Notes under the pieces: model-generated
Told to the model about the DNA's origin: nothing
Database searches by the model: none
The model's input: only the letters and a program-made list of their open reading frames with translations
NCBI GenBank assembly: GCA_021793645.1
Contig: JAJYSJ010000012.1
Span: 25,755-89,754, forward strand
Source: Bacillota bacterium
GTDB taxonomy: Bacteria; Bacillota; Sulfobacillia; JAJZYS01; JAJYTV01
DNA length: 64,000 bases
Reading direction: 5' to 3'
Program-made: the position numbers and the translations under genes
Shown here: one piece after another, positions 50,885 to 60,887 of the stretch
Numbering within the stretch: position 1 is the stretch's first letter
How the letters are laid out: every line of letters begins with the position of its first letter

Positions 50885-51282
50885 CGCAGCCCGCTGCCCT
50901 TGCGGCGCTGCAGGAGGGCACGGCCTTCGTCGTCTGGGGTGTCCCCGGCGGGCTGATTGAACCCGGCGAGTACGTTGCGGACGCCCTGCGCCGCGAGGGC
51001 GCCGAGGAGACCGGCCTTTCGCTGGGAGAGCTAGCCTTCTTCGGCGTGTACAGCGGACCTGAAGGTTTCGGAGACTACCCGAACGGAGACCAGATTTTCA
51101 GCGTGCAGTTCGTGCTGCGCGGCGGCGTCACACGGCCTGTGCTGCGCCCCTCCAATGGGGAGTCGCTAAAACACGCCTTCTTCTCGCGCGAAGCACTGCT
51201 TGAGGAGACCGCGCTGCACCGCCACCAGCGCCGCATCCTGCTCGACTGGGCCTCGACTGCAGCGGGCCCCTTCCTTCGCTAG
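50836..51282 (+). CDS. Nudix hydrolase, N-terminally truncated
   Basis: The Nudix box is complete (GLIEPGEYVADALRREGAEE then TGL) and followed by FFGVYSGPEGFGDYPNGDQI and SLKHAFFSREAL. But the usual first ~25 residues before the box are replaced by sequence lying over the truncated cydD start. Both gene starts meet head to head around 50,880. It may still be expressed from ATG 50836, but it is probably a damaged gene. Confidence 0.6.
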   Translation: MPGRLSGFRPPGQVQSSQPAALAALQEGTAFVVWGVPGGLIEPGEYVADALRREGAEETGLSLGELAFFGVYSGPEGFGDYPNGDQIFSVQFVLRGGVTRPVLRPSNGESLKHAFFSREALLEETALHRHQRRILLDWASTAAGPFLR

Positions 51283-51288
51283 GCCCCG

Positions 51289-52166
51289 TTACCTACCCGA
51301 GGTACGTATCAGCGCCTTGGGTATCGGGACAGCGCCGCATGCCGCCTCGTAGAACTCGAGCGGGCCCGCGTTCTTGATGATCGCATAGTCATAGCCGTGC
51401 AGCTGCATGTCCCAAAGACAGTTCAGCAGGAGCAGTTTGCCGATGCCCTCGCCGCGGCGGCCGCTTGCTGTCCCCATAGGGCCGAAAACGCCCTTCTTCT
51501 CATGCGCGACGTCGTAGCAGGCGAAGCCTGCGATCTCACCGTCCACCTGCGCGAGGAACACAGGCGTTTGGGCCTTGGCGAGACCGTATGCCACCTGGAT
51601 GACCAGCGCTCGCCGTGTTCCCGCCTCACGAAGGCGAGCAGCGCATCGCGGTCCGCCGGGTCTGCGCGGCGAACGACAGTTCCCGCGCCCCCCTCTCCCA
51701 CACTCGCGGCGAACCCGGTCAGGCGGACGATGAGGTCGCGCGGCACCGCAACGAGTTCGAGCGCCGCATCCCTGGAAAGTCCGGACCGCGACGCCGTGAG
51801 GAGAGCGGCGCCGACCGGGTCTTCAAGCAGCGCGCGCAGGAGTTCTCCTGTGCCGATGCGGTCCTGCCCGTGGTCACGCTGCAAGGCCTGTGCCCGCGCA
51901 AGCGCCGCCTGCGACGCGGGCGAGAACAGTCCTGGGAGCGGCGCGACCGCAACACCCGGTCCCCGCGCCAGACTTGCCGCACGCTGCGCCTCCAACCGGA
52001 TCGCTGCGAGGTCGAACTGGCCGTGCAGGTAGAGTTCATCCAGCACGCCACCGCGCAGCAGGTGCGCGCCGAGCATGATATCTGGCGGCTCCATTGCCTG
52101 CCTACCTACAGGCAGCGCCGCCCGCGCCGTCTCGATGATGCTAAGCGCCCGCCCGCTGAAGCGCAT
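51289..52166 (-). pseudogene. Frameshifted Clp_N-like/GNAT acetyltransferase fusion
   Basis: The N-terminal ~110 residues resemble a Clp repeat domain (FSGRALSIIETARAALPVGR, then DRIGTGELLRALLEDP). This is followed by RADPADRDALLAFVRREHGE and, after a one-base shift near 51600, the GNAT core: FLAQVDGEIAGFACYD, GVFGPMGTASGRRGEGIGKL, and YAIIKNAGPLEFYEAACGA. A Clp_N domain on a GNAT enzyme is unusual. The break removes normal translation unless the reading is an error. Confidence 0.6.
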
Positions 52167-52244
52167 GCGGCAGCTCCTCTCCCTCCGTGTTCGACGCGAA
52201 TCCGCGCTGCGAGTGCAGCGGGGCCGCTGCGCAATGACAGGTGA

Positions 52245-53951
52245 CTAGACCTGCGGTTCCTCCTGCTCGTCGTAGACGAACCGTGCTCCTCGCATCCAAG
52301 ACGCGGCCGCCGCGATCAGGCACATGACGATGGAAAACGTAAGCACGACGATGAGGCCATGCTTGAAGGGGCCGGAGATCAAGTGGGGAAAGAAGTCTCG
52401 GCCCGTAAGGGTGCGCGCGTCCGCGGCCGGCAGAGCTGCAAGCACCTTGGGGCCAAGCAGCGTCTTCAGAGGATTGTAGCCGAGGAATGCGGCGAAGAGG
52501 TAGCTGACCGGCGGCAGATGGGAGAGGGGCATCGCGAGGCTCGCAGGCACGCCGTGGCTCGTCAGTCCGGAGAACATCGTCTTCGGCACGGTCGATGAGA
52601 GGCCAACGATCATCAGAGAGAAGAACACACCGATCGAGAGCGGCATGCCGGTGTTCTGAAAGGTTGCCCGCATGCCCGATGCGGCGCCCCGGTTGCGTGC
52701 CGGCACGCTGTTCATGATTCCGGTCGTGTTCGGAGCGCTGAACAGCCCGAAGGCGATGCCGTTGAAGAACAGCACCACAGCGAACGGCAGATAGGAGAAG
52801 TTTGCAGGCAGGCCCATCAGCAGCGCGAACGTAACCGCCGCGAGCAGCATGCCGCCCGTCGCGAACGGCCTCGCGCCGTACCTGTCCGCGAGGTAGCCGG
52901 ACAGCGGGCCAGCAATGATGAATCCGACCGTGAGCGGCACCATATAGATGCCGGCCCATAGCGGCGTCTGTGCGAAGGTGTAGCCGTGGATCGGCAGCCA
53001 GACCCCCTGCAGCCAGATGATCAGCATGAACTGCAGACCGCCGCGCCCGATCGCGGATAGCAGTCCGGCGATGTTCCCGGCGGTGAACGCCCTGATGCTG
53101 AACAAGTGCAGGTTGAACATCGGCTGCTTTACCCTGCGCTCGATCAGCACGAAGATCACCAGAAGCACCAGTCCGCCGATCATTGTAGAAAGCACGAACG
53201 GGCTGAGCCAGCCCGTCGTCGAATGGCCGTACGGCTTGATGCCATAGGTGATGCCCACGAGAAGGGCAGTCAGCCCTGCTGCGAAGGTGATGTTGCCGAG
53301 CCAGTCGATCCGCTCTGGGTGGCGCTCGCCCATCTCCCGTAGTTGCAGGTAGGCCCACACCGTACCGAACAAACCGACCGGCACGTTGATCAGGAACACC
53401 CAGCGCCAGTCGATCACCGCCAAGAGCCCGCCAAGGATTAGGCCGATGAACGAGCCGCCGAGACCGGCGATCTGGTTGACGCCCATGGCCATGCCGCGCT
53501 CGTTGGCCGGGAAGGCGTCCGTCAGGATGGCAGCGGAATTCGCCATCAAGAGCGCGCCGCCGACCGCCTGCACCATGCGGAACGCGATCAGCTCGATCGC
53601 ACCGGCTGTGCCGGTGCTCCAGGTCAGCGACAGTGCAATTGAACCCGCGGTGAAAATCGCAAAACCAAGATTGTACATGCGAACGCGGCCGAAGATATCC
53701 CCAATGCGACCCACGGTGACCACGAGGACCGCAGTGACCAAGAGGTAGCCCATGAGGATCCAGAGCAGATAACTGAAGTTCGCTGCGTCGAGTGGGTTCA
53801 GGTGAATGCCCCGAAAGATTGCGGGCAGCGCGATCAGCACGCTGGATGCGTTCAGCATCGCCATCAGCATGCCGAGCGTGGTGTTGGAAAGTGCGATCCA
53901 CTTGTAGTGAGGGCCAATCTCCTTGCGAGCGGCGTGGTCTTGTTCTCTCAA
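52245..53951 (-). CDS. MFS multidrug transporter, DHA2 (14-TM) family
   Basis: About 568 residues and 14 helices. DHA2 motifs: [17 protein letters not shown] (helix 1), [20 protein letters not shown], and motif C-like [15 protein letters not shown], then [12 protein letters not shown]. An extra C-terminal region ([18 protein letters not shown]) includes a large periplasmic loop. TTG 53951 has GGAGG seven bases upstream. It probably exports drugs or lipophilic compounds. It is a single gene in a region of decayed genes but is itself intact. Confidence 0.85.
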   Translation of the reverse strand: MREQDHAARKEIGPHYKWIALSNTTLGMLMAMLNASSVLIALPAIFRGIHLNPLDAANFSYLLWILMGYLLVTAVLVVTVGRIGDIFGRVRMYNLGFAIFTAGSIALSLTWSTGTAGAIELIAFRMVQAVGGALLMANSAAILTDAFPANERGMAMGVNQIAGLGGSFIGLILGGLLAVIDWRWVFLINVPVGLFGTVWAYLQLREMGERHPERIDWLGNITFAAGLTALLVGITYGIKPYGHSTTGWLSPFVLSTMIGGLVLLVIFVLIERRVKQPMFNLHLFSIRAFTAGNIAGLLSAIGRGGLQFMLIIWLQGVWLPIHGYTFAQTPLWAGIYMVPLTVGFIIAGPLSGYLADRYGARPFATGGMLLAAVTFALLMGLPANFSYLPFAVVLFFNGIAFGLFSAPNTTGIMNSVPARNRGAASGMRATFQNTGMPLSIGVFFSLMIVGLSSTVPKTMFSGLTSHGVPASLAMPLSHLPPVSYLFAAFLGYNPLKTLLGPKVLAALPAADARTLTGRDFFPHLISGPFKHGLIVVLTFSIVMCLIAAAASWMRGARFVYDEQEEPQV

Positions 53952-54117
53952 GCGCACACCTCCGGAATCGTAGTGACGCAGCCGAAGCACCGTTTCGGCT
54001 GCACTTTGCCGGATGCGTACCCTTCCAGACGAGTGCTCCGGGCGAGTCCAGGTCCCCTGCCAAACGCGACGCTGCCGGCCCCGAGCGCGCCGGCAGCGGA
54101 GTGACGAGTGCCCCACG

Positions 54118-54552
54118 GGCGCGAGGCTCCCGCCCGATCGTTAGACACGTGCGAAACGGCGCCCGCAGCGTAGTCTAAGGAACCCAGAGGCGATGTCTCC
54201 TTATAAACCTTACCCTAACGTGAAGGAAACGTCATCCTTCGGACCAGGGCCCGCGGAACCAACGGGAATACCGTGCAGAATGCCCCGCACTGCCGCTTCG
54301 ATGCATACCCCTCACGCCATCGGATGATGGTTCCGTGCCGGTCGGCGAGAACCGGCGTCGAGCGCCGGTTCTCGGGTCGAAGAGGGCCCTCTACCAACCG
54401 CGCACCCTGCATCACTGCCATTTGCCGTCTCGTGCACATTGCAAAGAGCCCACCAAGCGGCAGCCATCGCCGGCCCCGCTCCATCTCGAGCCGGAACTCC
54501 ATCGCGCTGCCGATGAGGGGCTGCCGTCAGCTGGCTACCTGCATAGTGGGGC
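54118..54552. other. Gene-poor stretch with an 11-bp hairpin
   Basis: The only clear structure is a perfect hairpin at 54347-54373 (GAGAACCGGCG with CGCCGGTTCTC, 5-base loop). An open frame of 95 codons (minus strand, 54215-54502) has plausible composition but no ribosome site or recognisable motif, so I do not call it. Confidence 0.4.
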
Positions 54553-54717
54553 CTACGACGAGGACTGCTCCCCGCTTCGCAGCTCGGCCACTTGGCGCTC
54601 CAGGGCATCCAGGCGGCGCAGTATCTCCTGCTCTCTCTGATAGCGCAGCCAGATCCAGATTCCGGCGACCAGCACGAGGAAGAAGAGCAGGATCAACGGC
54701 ATCGGGTTGGCGTACAT
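54553..54717 (-). CDS. 54-residue membrane protein with coiled-coil tail
   Basis: One membrane helix (MPLILLFFLVLVAGIWIW) and then a charged heptad segment (QEILRRLDALERQVAELRSG). The layout resembles small FtsB/DivIC-like or phage-shock-like anchors, with no specific match. ATG 54717 has GGGAGGG 11 bases upstream; ATG 54741 is an alternative. Confidence 0.5.
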   Translation of the reverse strand: MYANPMPLILLFFLVLVAGIWIWLRYQREQEILRRLDALERQVAELRSGEQSSS

Positions 54718-54827
54718 GGCCGCACCATCCCTCCCTACCAACGCTTGCGTCGTCTAGTCGACAAATGCCTCTTGAATCTCTGCGCTTAGGCACTGCACTC
54801 ACCGCTGCGGCGGAAGGCACGCCTTCG

Positions 54828-55588
54828 TCAGGGAGCGCGATGGGTCGATCTCGCATTCCTAGCCCACACTACGAGACGCGGGGCATCCGGCGCACAAGGC
54901 GCGCCCTCCAGCGAGCCGAAGGTGCCGGCGACTCGGCAGCCGCATCCTTGCAGGAGATCCTCCAGCTGTTCGCGCGAGTATAGCCGGAAGCTCGTGTCAT
55001 ACCGACGCTTTTGGCCGGCGCGGTCGTACGTGTACCGCACCTGCAGCCTTTCGGAGGCCGGATCCCAGGTCCGCTCCTCCTCGACGGCAAGTTCGGCGGA
55101 GACCCGCCGCACGGATCGCGGTGCAAATCGTTCCAGGATGCGCTCCCTGTTCCACAAGTCAATGATCAGGTGGCCGGACGGTGCGAGTTCGCTGCACCAG
55201 GCCCGCAGCAGTTCCGCGTTCTCATCGTCGGAGAAGAACCCGAACGAGTGAAAGAGCAGCAGGATCAGGTCATAGGGGCCGGACACCGTGCGGCGCATGT
55301 CCGCAGTGATCCAGCGGATGCCCGCTGCAGGCACCGTGCTCTTGCCCTTGGCAATGAACGCAGGGTTCTGATCGATCGCTGTGACGCTGTACCTTCTGCG
55401 CCAAAGCTCGACGGCGTGTCTACCTTCGCCACAGCCCAGACCACAACGGATGAACCCGCGGGCACTCCCGTGGTTGCCAGGATGAAGTCCACTTCGCGCG
55501 CTGTCCGTTCCAAGGACAGCAAGTCGCGGACAGATGCGGCGTAGTCGTCCGCATAATAGGCCGTAACCGACCCCCTGCTGCCACCCAT
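54828..55588 (-). pseudogene. Frameshifted class I SAM methyltransferase
   Basis: ATG 55588 (GGGGAGGG, eight bases) opens MGGSRGSVTAYYADDYAASV up to ILATTGVPAG. The SAM-binding strand GLGCGEGRHAVELWRRRYSV then follows one frame away, with a single missing base near 55440. The remainder (LILLLFHSFGFFSDDENAEL, HLIIDLWNRERILERF) is typical of Methyltransf_25. It lies directly downstream of the his operon on the same strand and may have been its last gene. Confidence 0.7.
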
Positions 55589-55670
55589 CGCAAAGCCCTC
55601 CCCACTCAACCGGAACCGCGTCCAAGGAGTGACCATTCGCCCGATCGAACAAGAGCGTCTGCCATCGGGT

Positions 55671-56303
55671 TCAATCCTTGGCCCCGCTGTCTGCTGCTTG
55701 TACCACCGCGCCCTTCTGCGCACGGCGCTTCAGTTCCTCCGCCACGTCGGCGAGTTCTACCCCAGTCGACTGCAGGGCGAGCAAGAGGTGGAAGATCAGG
55801 TCGCTCGCCTCCCCGGAGATCTCGGATACCTCTCCACCCTTGCAGGCGATGATCACCTCGCCCGCCTCCTCGGCGATCTTGCGCAGCACCCGGTCCAGAC
55901 CCGATTCGTGAAGCCTCCTGGTATACGACCGGGAGGCATCGCCGCCTGCGATGCGACCGCGCATAGTCTCCCAGAGCCGGCCGAACTCTCCAGCCGCGGG
56001 CCCGTCGTCTCCGAAACAGCTGTACGCTCCGGTGTGACAGGCGCCGTTTGGTGCGCGCACCTTGTAGAGCAGCGCGTCCGCATCGCAGTCTGCGGCGATC
56101 TCCACGATCACCAGTACCTGTCCCGACGTCCTTCCCTTGTCCCAAATCTCCTGGCGCGACCTGCTGAAGAAGTGCGCGCGGCCCGTCTCCCGCGTTCGGG
56201 CGACAGCCTCCGCGTTTGCATAGGCGAGCATCAGCACGGCCCCCGTATCGACGTCCTGAACTACCACCGGCACAAGTCCTGCAGAATCAAAGCGCGGCTC
56301 CAC
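55671..56303 (-). CDS. hisIE: HisI-HisE bifunctional phosphoribosyl-AMP cyclohydrolase/ATP pyrophosphohydrolase
   Basis: 210 residues. HisI domain: [34 protein letters not shown] and the zinc ligands in [21 protein letters not shown]. HisE domain (from ~120): [20 protein letters not shown] and [17 protein letters not shown]. It catalyses steps 2 and 3 of histidine synthesis. The GTG start overlaps the hisF stop by 17 bases, and it is the last intact gene of the operon. Confidence 0.95.
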   Translation of the reverse strand: MEPRFDSAGLVPVVVQDVDTGAVLMLAYANAEAVARTRETGRAHFFSRSRQEIWDKGRTSGQVLVIVEIAADCDADALLYKVRAPNGACHTGAYSCFGDDGPAAGEFGRLWETMRGRIAGGDASRSYTRRLHESGLDRVLRKIAEEAGEVIIACKGGEVSEISGEASDLIFHLLLALQSTGVELADVAEELKRRAQKGAVVQAADSGAKD

Positions 56304-57051
56304 GCACAGATACCCCCATCACCTGAAGTTCTTCCTTGATCCGACCCACCGTCGTCCGTCCGGTGTGCAGCACTCCTGCAATCAGTGCCCCAGTGACGCC
56401 CGGAACCCGGAGGGCCGCGGCGAGATGTTCGGGGGATGCGCCCCCCCCCGAGGCGATGATCGGCAGCCGTACGCTCGCAGATGCGCACCCCAAGGCCTCA
56501 AGGTCGTAGCCGCCGCCGGTGCCGTCCCGGTCGATCGACGTGAGGAGAATCTCGCCTGCCCCGAGTCTTGCGACCGTTTCGAGCCATGGCACAAGGTGCC
56601 ACGTCGTCGGCTGCCTGCCGCCTCGGGCGAATACCTGCCAGTCATCCGACACCCTACGCACGTCGACCGCGATCACGATCGCCTGGCTGCCGAACCTGCG
56701 CGCTGCCTCAAAGATCAGCTCCGGACGCGCGAGCGCCGGCGTGTTGAGCGATACCTTATCCGCACCTGCGGCAAGCACGTTACCAACCGCATCAGCACTG
56801 GACAGCCCGCCTCCCACAGTCAGAGGGATCCCGAGACGCCGAGCGACGCGTTCCACCACCGCGGGATACGGTGTACGCCCCTCCAGACTCGCGGTGACGT
56901 CCAGGAGGATGATCTCGTCGGCCCCCTGCTCCTCATAGCGCGCCGCGAGATCTGCCGGGTCGCCGAAGTTCCTCAACTCCTCGAATCGAGTGCCCTTGAC
57001 CACGGTGTTCCCCGCCACGTCGAGGCAGGGGATGATGCGAGGTCTCAGCAC
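56287..57051 (-). CDS. hisF: Imidazole glycerol phosphate synthase cyclase subunit HisF
   Basis: 254 residues, (beta/alpha)8 barrel. The catalytic Asp residues are in [20 protein letters not shown] (start) and [16 protein letters not shown]. Phosphate-binding loops are [20 protein letters not shown] and [16 protein letters not shown]. It joins HisH to convert PRFAR and ammonia to IGP and AICAR. GTG 57051 overlaps the hisA stop by 7 bases. Confidence 0.95.
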   Translation of the reverse strand: MLRPRIIPCLDVAGNTVVKGTRFEELRNFGDPADLAARYEEQGADEIILLDVTASLEGRTPYPAVVERVARRLGIPLTVGGGLSSADAVGNVLAAGADKVSLNTPALARPELIFEAARRFGSQAIVIAVDVRRVSDDWQVFARGGRQPTTWHLVPWLETVARLGAGEILLTSIDRDGTGGGYDLEALGCASASVRLPIIASGGGASPEHLAAALRVPGVTGALIAGVLHTGRTTVGRIKEELQVMGVSVRGAAL

Positions 57052-57758
57052 GCGACCACCCGCAGCGCCTCCTCGAGAGAAAAACGTCCCTCATAAAGAG
57101 CGCGGCCGACGATCGCGCCGTCGAGACCCAGAGACGCTACCGCGATAAGGTGCTCAAGACGGCCGATGCCGCCCGATGCCCACACCGTGCAGCCGCGGTT
57201 GCGAAAGCGCCGGAGCAGCGAGAGGTTCGGCCCCTGCTCCGTGCCGTCTCGCTCCACGGCGGTGACGAAAAACCGCGAGATCCCGAGCGAGCGCGCGATC
57301 TCGAACGCCTCCATCGGCCTAATGGCGGCTTTTTGCCGCCAGCCGGCGATCTGCAGACCGCCCCGGCACACGTCGATGGCACCGACGATACGGTCGGCGC
57401 CGACACCCGCGACGAGTGCGGCAAGCCGCTCCGGCGCCGCCAGGAGGGATCCGGCGACAACATCGGTGGCACCCGCCTCCAGGCGGGCGACCGCCGAGCC
57501 AATGTCGCGAATGCCTCCCCCAACCTGCAGGGCAACGTCGAGCGAGCCGAGGCCCGAGATCACCCCTCGCGCAACGGCCCCAAGACCGAAGGCCGCATCG
57601 AGGTCGACGACGTGCAGCCGCCGCGCACCGCTCCGAACCCAGCGCCTGCCGACGGCCACCGCATCGTCACCGTAGACCGTGCTGCGGCGCGCATCGCCCT
57701 GACTCAGGCGGACGACGCGTCCAGCCGAGAGGTCGATGGCCGGGATGATTTCGAACAA
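57045..57758 (-). CDS. hisA: ProFAR isomerase HisA
   Basis: 237 residues, barrel related to HisF. EIIPAIDLSAGRVVRLSQGD carries the first catalytic Asp; the second is in AVERDGTEQGPN (the family usually has 'D-x-x-x-D-G-T', here Glu at the first position). Phosphate loops are QVGGGIRDIGSAVARLEAGA and ASGGIGRLEHLIAVA. TTG 57758 with GGAGG seven bases upstream lies inside the hisH end (55-base overlap). Confidence 0.9.
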   Translation of the reverse strand: MFEIIPAIDLSAGRVVRLSQGDARRSTVYGDDAVAVGRRWVRSGARRLHVVDLDAAFGLGAVARGVISGLGSLDVALQVGGGIRDIGSAVARLEAGATDVVAGSLLAAPERLAALVAGVGADRIVGAIDVCRGGLQIAGWRQKAAIRPMEAFEIARSLGISRFFVTAVERDGTEQGPNLSLLRRFRNRGCTVWASGGIGRLEHLIAVASLGLDGAIVGRALYEGRFSLEEALRVVAC

Positions 57759-58354
57759 GCCTTCACCTCCCCTAGATACGCCGCAAGCACCCGTCTGCCG
57801 TATGCCCCGCTGCGCTCCGGATGAAACTGGACGCCGGCTATGAGTCCACTGCGCACCGCTGAGGGGAACCGCTCCCCATATTCCGTATAGGCCGCGATGT
57901 GGGTGCCATCCTCTGGATCGACTGCATAACTGTGCACGAAGTACGCTTCCCCGGAGCCGGCCGCCGCGAGGAATCCCGCATCCGGCCGCACATCGACCGC
58001 GTTCCAGCCCGTATGAGGCAGCGGCAGGCCGGTATACCCCATCCGCCGAACCGCGCCGGGCAGAAGGCCCAGTCCCTCGCCTCCCTCCTCCGACCAGTCG
58101 AAGAGAAGCTGCATTCCAAGGCAGATGCCAAGGATCGGCACGGCACCGGCACGCTCCCGCAGCACCGGGCCGAGACCGCTCTCCGCAAGGCGGTCTGCGG
58201 CCGCTCCAAAGTGGCCAACCCCTGGCAGCACGATGCCGCTTGACTCCCGCAGCACTGCGGGATCCGAAGTAACCAAAACCTCTGCCCGAAGGCGCTCTAG
58301 CGCCCAACGCACAGAATTCAAGTTGCCAAAGCCAAGGTCAACGACGGCGATCAC
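57704..58354 (-). CDS. hisH: Imidazole glycerol phosphate synthase glutaminase subunit HisH
   Basis: 216 residues, class I glutamine amidotransferase. Nucleophile elbow GICLGMQLLFDWSEEG, His/Glu of the triad in GVQFHPERSGAYG, N-terminus AVVDLGFGNLNSVRWALERL. It supplies ammonia to HisF. The last ~15 residues extend past the family's usual end because the gene overlaps hisA. GTG 58354 overlaps the hisB stop as GTGA. Confidence 0.95.
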   Translation of the reverse strand: MIAVVDLGFGNLNSVRWALERLRAEVLVTSDPAVLRESSGIVLPGVGHFGAAADRLAESGLGPVLRERAGAVPILGICLGMQLLFDWSEEGGEGLGLLPGAVRRMGYTGLPLPHTGWNAVDVRPDAGFLAAAGSGEAYFVHSYAVDPEDGTHIAAYTEYGERFPSAVRSGLIAGVQFHPERSGAYGRRVLAAYLGEVKACSKSSRPSTSRLDASSA

Positions 58355-58929
58355 CCGATCACACCCTTTGTGCTCAAAACACCGCCCTCACGCTCTAGGA
58401 CGGCCGCGCGCAACGCGAGCCCCAGTGCCTTGAACGCCGCCTCCCACCGGTGATGTCTGCTCTGGCCGGCCTGAAAGACGAGGTGCAGCGTGCACGCCGC
58501 TCCGCGGCAGAAACCTTGAAAGAACTCCAGGAAGACCTCTCCGTCCACAGCCCCGACGGGTCCCTCGGGCACACCCCTAGAGAAGCAGCCTGCCCTGCCG
58601 GAGAGGTCCAGCGCCACCTCTGCGAGGGCGTCGTCCATCGGGACGACCGACCAGCCGTAGCGCGCAATCGAGGCATACCCGGGAAGGTAGCGCTGAAGCG
58701 TTTGGCCGAGAAGCAGGCCCACGTCTTCGGCGAGGTGGTGCGGGTCGACCTCGACGTCCCCCGTCGCACGTATCGAGACCGGTGTGCCCCAGGTCGCAGC
58801 GCAGGCCCCAAGAAAGTGTTGAAGGATCGGTACCGGCATCGACAGTTCCGTTCCCTCTCCACCGAGGCGGACCCACACGTCGGTCTCCCGGGTCGTTCGA
58901 GTCAACTCGATTGGAGCGCGTTCCGCCAA
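58351..58929 (-). CDS. hisB: Imidazoleglycerol-phosphate dehydratase HisB
   Basis: 192 residues, monofunctional IGPD. Manganese-binding motifs: DPHHLAEDVGLLLGQTLQ and SRHHRWEAAFKALGLAL. The usual 'DHML' near residue 45 reads QHFL, retaining the His but not the Asp. TTG 58929 (AGGAGG ten bases upstream) overlaps the hisD end by 28 bases. It dehydrates IGP to imidazole acetol phosphate. Confidence 0.9.
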   Translation of the reverse strand: MAERAPIELTRTTRETDVWVRLGGEGTELSMPVPILQHFLGACAATWGTPVSIRATGDVEVDPHHLAEDVGLLLGQTLQRYLPGYASIARYGWSVVPMDDALAEVALDLSGRAGCFSRGVPEGPVGAVDGEVFLEFFQGFCRGAACTLHLVFQAGQSRHHRWEAAFKALGLALRAAVLEREGGVLSTKGVIG

Positions 58930-60197
58930 GGCATCATCACCTCCTGGAACCCCTGCAGTGCCATCCGGTGCATCGAGAGCCCCTCCGCGTCGGCCAGCGT
59001 CGCCGCGGCGGACACGACCGACGACGCGTCCCCGACCACTTGCGTCTCTGTGCGCCTGCGCATGAAGTCCTCTACGCCCAACGGCGAGGCGTACCGAGCG
59101 CTGCCGCCCGTAGGCAGGATGTGGTTCGGTCCCGCCGCGTAATCCCCGAGAGGGGTGGGGCAGGCCACGAAGACAGCGCCGGCGGACCGCACGGCCGTTG
59201 CCGATGCGGCGGACTCTCCCCACAGTTCAAGGTGCTCCGGGGCGAAGGCTGCCGCGAAGCGCACGGCTGCCGCGGCATCCGGGGTCAGGACGACGCCCAC
59301 GCCCGGCCGCCCGAGGATCTCCTCCGCTCCGCACTCCTGCACAAGGCGCGCCATCTCTCGCTCCACGGCCTGCCGGAGTTCGGGAGAACTAGTGACCAGG
59401 ACCGCCCAGCTCTCCGGGTCGTGTTCCGCCTGGGCAAGGAGGTCGCGGGCGATCTGCTGCGCAGGTGCAGGGGGTTCTGCGAGCACCAGGACCTCGGACG
59501 GGCCGTTCAATCCGTCGATGCCGATGACGCCCTGCAACTGCCGCTTCGCCTCCGTGACCCATATGTTGCCGGGCCCGACCAGCTTGTGGACCGGCCGCAG
59601 CGTCTTCGTGCCATATGCCGCGGCGGCCACGGCCTGGGCGCCGCCGATGAGAAAGACCTCCTCGACGCCCAGCAGGGCGCACGCGGCGAGCGTCGTCCTG
59701 TCTGCTTTGCCGTTCGGGCCCGGTGGTGTCAGGACGACGATCTCCCGCACACCAGCGACCTGTGCCGGCGTGACGCCCATAATCGCACTGGAGGGCAGCG
59801 GCGCACGCCCTGCGGGCACATAGACCGCGACGCGCTCGATCGGTTCTCGGTAGATGCGGACCTGGACGCCGTGGCGCACCGGCACCTCGATCACCGCCAA
59901 AGGTCTCTCCGCGCTGCACACGGTCCGCACGCGTTCGGCGGCGAATTCAATCGCCCCGCGTAATTCACCGCCGATACCCGCCAGGGCCGCACGCACATCG
60001 GCCGCCGGCACCCTCGGGTCCGGCAGGTCCACACCGTCGAACTCCCTCGTCAGAGCCCGTACGGTCTCGTCGCCGCCGACCCGCACCGCCTCGACGATCT
60101 CTGCCACCTTCCGGCGCACGGCAGGCGCACCTTGTCCCCGCCTCCTGCCCAGGACCTCCTCGAAGTCAAGCGTCGCCAGCGGCACGCACCATCCCAT
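58902..60197 (-). CDS. hisD: Histidinol dehydrogenase HisD
   Basis: About 431 residues. NAD-binding/active blocks: PVRHGVQVRIYREPIERVAV, LGVEEVFLIGGAQAVAAAAY, VGPGNIWVTEAKRQL, GPSEVLVLAEPPA, LAQAEHDPESWAVLVT and AGPNHILPTGGSARY. It carries out the last two oxidations of histidine synthesis with zinc. The ATG at 60197 lies within hisG's end and is a weak start; a GTG nearby (about 60187) is possible. Confidence 0.9.
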   Translation of the reverse strand: MGWCVPLATLDFEEVLGRRRGQGAPAVRRKVAEIVEAVRVGGDETVRALTREFDGVDLPDPRVPAADVRAALAGIGGELRGAIEFAAERVRTVCSAERPLAVIEVPVRHGVQVRIYREPIERVAVYVPAGRAPLPSSAIMGVTPAQVAGVREIVVLTPPGPNGKADRTTLAACALLGVEEVFLIGGAQAVAAAAYGTKTLRPVHKLVGPGNIWVTEAKRQLQGVIGIDGLNGPSEVLVLAEPPAPAQQIARDLLAQAEHDPESWAVLVTSSPELRQAVEREMARLVQECGAEEILGRPGVGVVLTPDAAAAVRFAAAFAPEHLELWGESAASATAVRSAGAVFVACPTPLGDYAAGPNHILPTGGSARYASPLGVEDFMRRRTETQVVGDASSVVSAAATLADAEGLSMHRMALQGFQEVMMPWRNALQSS

Positions 60198-60798
60198 CCC
60201 TTCTCGCCGCTCCGCCAGCGACCATCTCCAGCGCTGTGCCCTCCTGCCCTGCGCGCGTCGCAAGCCCAGCGTACGACTCGAAGAGCACCTCGAGCGGAAC
60301 GAGGCCGTTCGAACGCAGCGTCGTGCCGGTCTCGACGATGTCGACCACCGCGTCCGCAAGGCCGAGCGCGGGCGCCACCTCCACCGACCCTTGCAGCGAA
60401 ACGATGTCCAAATCCCGCCCTGATGCCGCCGCCCACCGCCGCGTGAGCGCAGGATAGCGGGTCGCGACGCGCAGCCTCTCGACCCCATCGGGCCGAAATC
60501 TCTCGGGCGCCGCGAACACCAGTCGGCAGATGCCGAAACCCAGGCTCTCCCCGATCGACAGATCGAGTCCGGACTCCTCGATGACGTCGCGTCCAACGAT
60601 CGCGACGTCCACCACCCCGCTCTGCAGCAGCTCCGGAATGTCGCGCCCGCGCACGAGCGCAACCTCCAGGGAAGGCTGTGCCGAAAAGAGGAGGCTCCTC
60701 CCGCCGGGCGCGCCGAATACCATCCCCCGCGCATTGAGCCACTTCCACCCCGGCTGCTGGAGCCGCCCCGTCGCCAGTGCCAACCGCATCCCCTGCAC
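60166..60798 (-). CDS. hisG: ATP phosphoribosyltransferase HisG, short form
   Basis: 210 residues, the short HisG that lacks the C-terminal regulatory domain and needs HisZ. Motifs: MRLALATGRLQQPGWKWLNA, VVDVAIVGRDVIEESGLDLS and the PRPP loop VDIVETGTTLRSNGLVPLEV. hisZ is usually the first gene of such operons in Bacillota, but it is not present here between 60798 and 62586. The upstream 90 bases hold repeats that may be an operator. Confidence 0.9.
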   Translation of the reverse strand: MQGMRLALATGRLQQPGWKWLNARGMVFGAPGGRSLLFSAQPSLEVALVRGRDIPELLQSGVVDVAIVGRDVIEESGLDLSIGESLGFGICRLVFAAPERFRPDGVERLRVATRYPALTRRWAAASGRDLDIVSLQGSVEVAPALGLADAVVDIVETGTTLRSNGLVPLEVLFESYAGLATRAGQEGTALEMVAGGAARRDGMVRAAGDA

Positions 60799-60805
60799 TC
60801 CTCTC

Positions 60806-60834
60806 CACTACTGCTCTACTGCGATAAAGTAGTG
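60806..60834. promoter_or_regulatory. Repeats upstream of hisG, possible YerC operator
   Basis: CTACTGC is directly repeated with a one-base gap (60808-60822), and CACTAC (60806-60811) pairs with GTAGTG (60829-60834). They lie between the yerC-like gene and hisG, where a TrpR-like repressor might bind. Function is inferred. Confidence 0.35.
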
Positions 60835-60887
60835 TGAGCGTAATACAGCCCTGTTCGTCCCGTCAACCACTGGCCCGCGATCTCGGG

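Noticed and set aside
52141..54063. Long minus-strand open frame over the DHA2 gene
   Set aside because: It is a shadow frame rich in Arg/Ala/Gly with no membrane pattern; the overlapping 52245-53951 frame has 14 clear helices.
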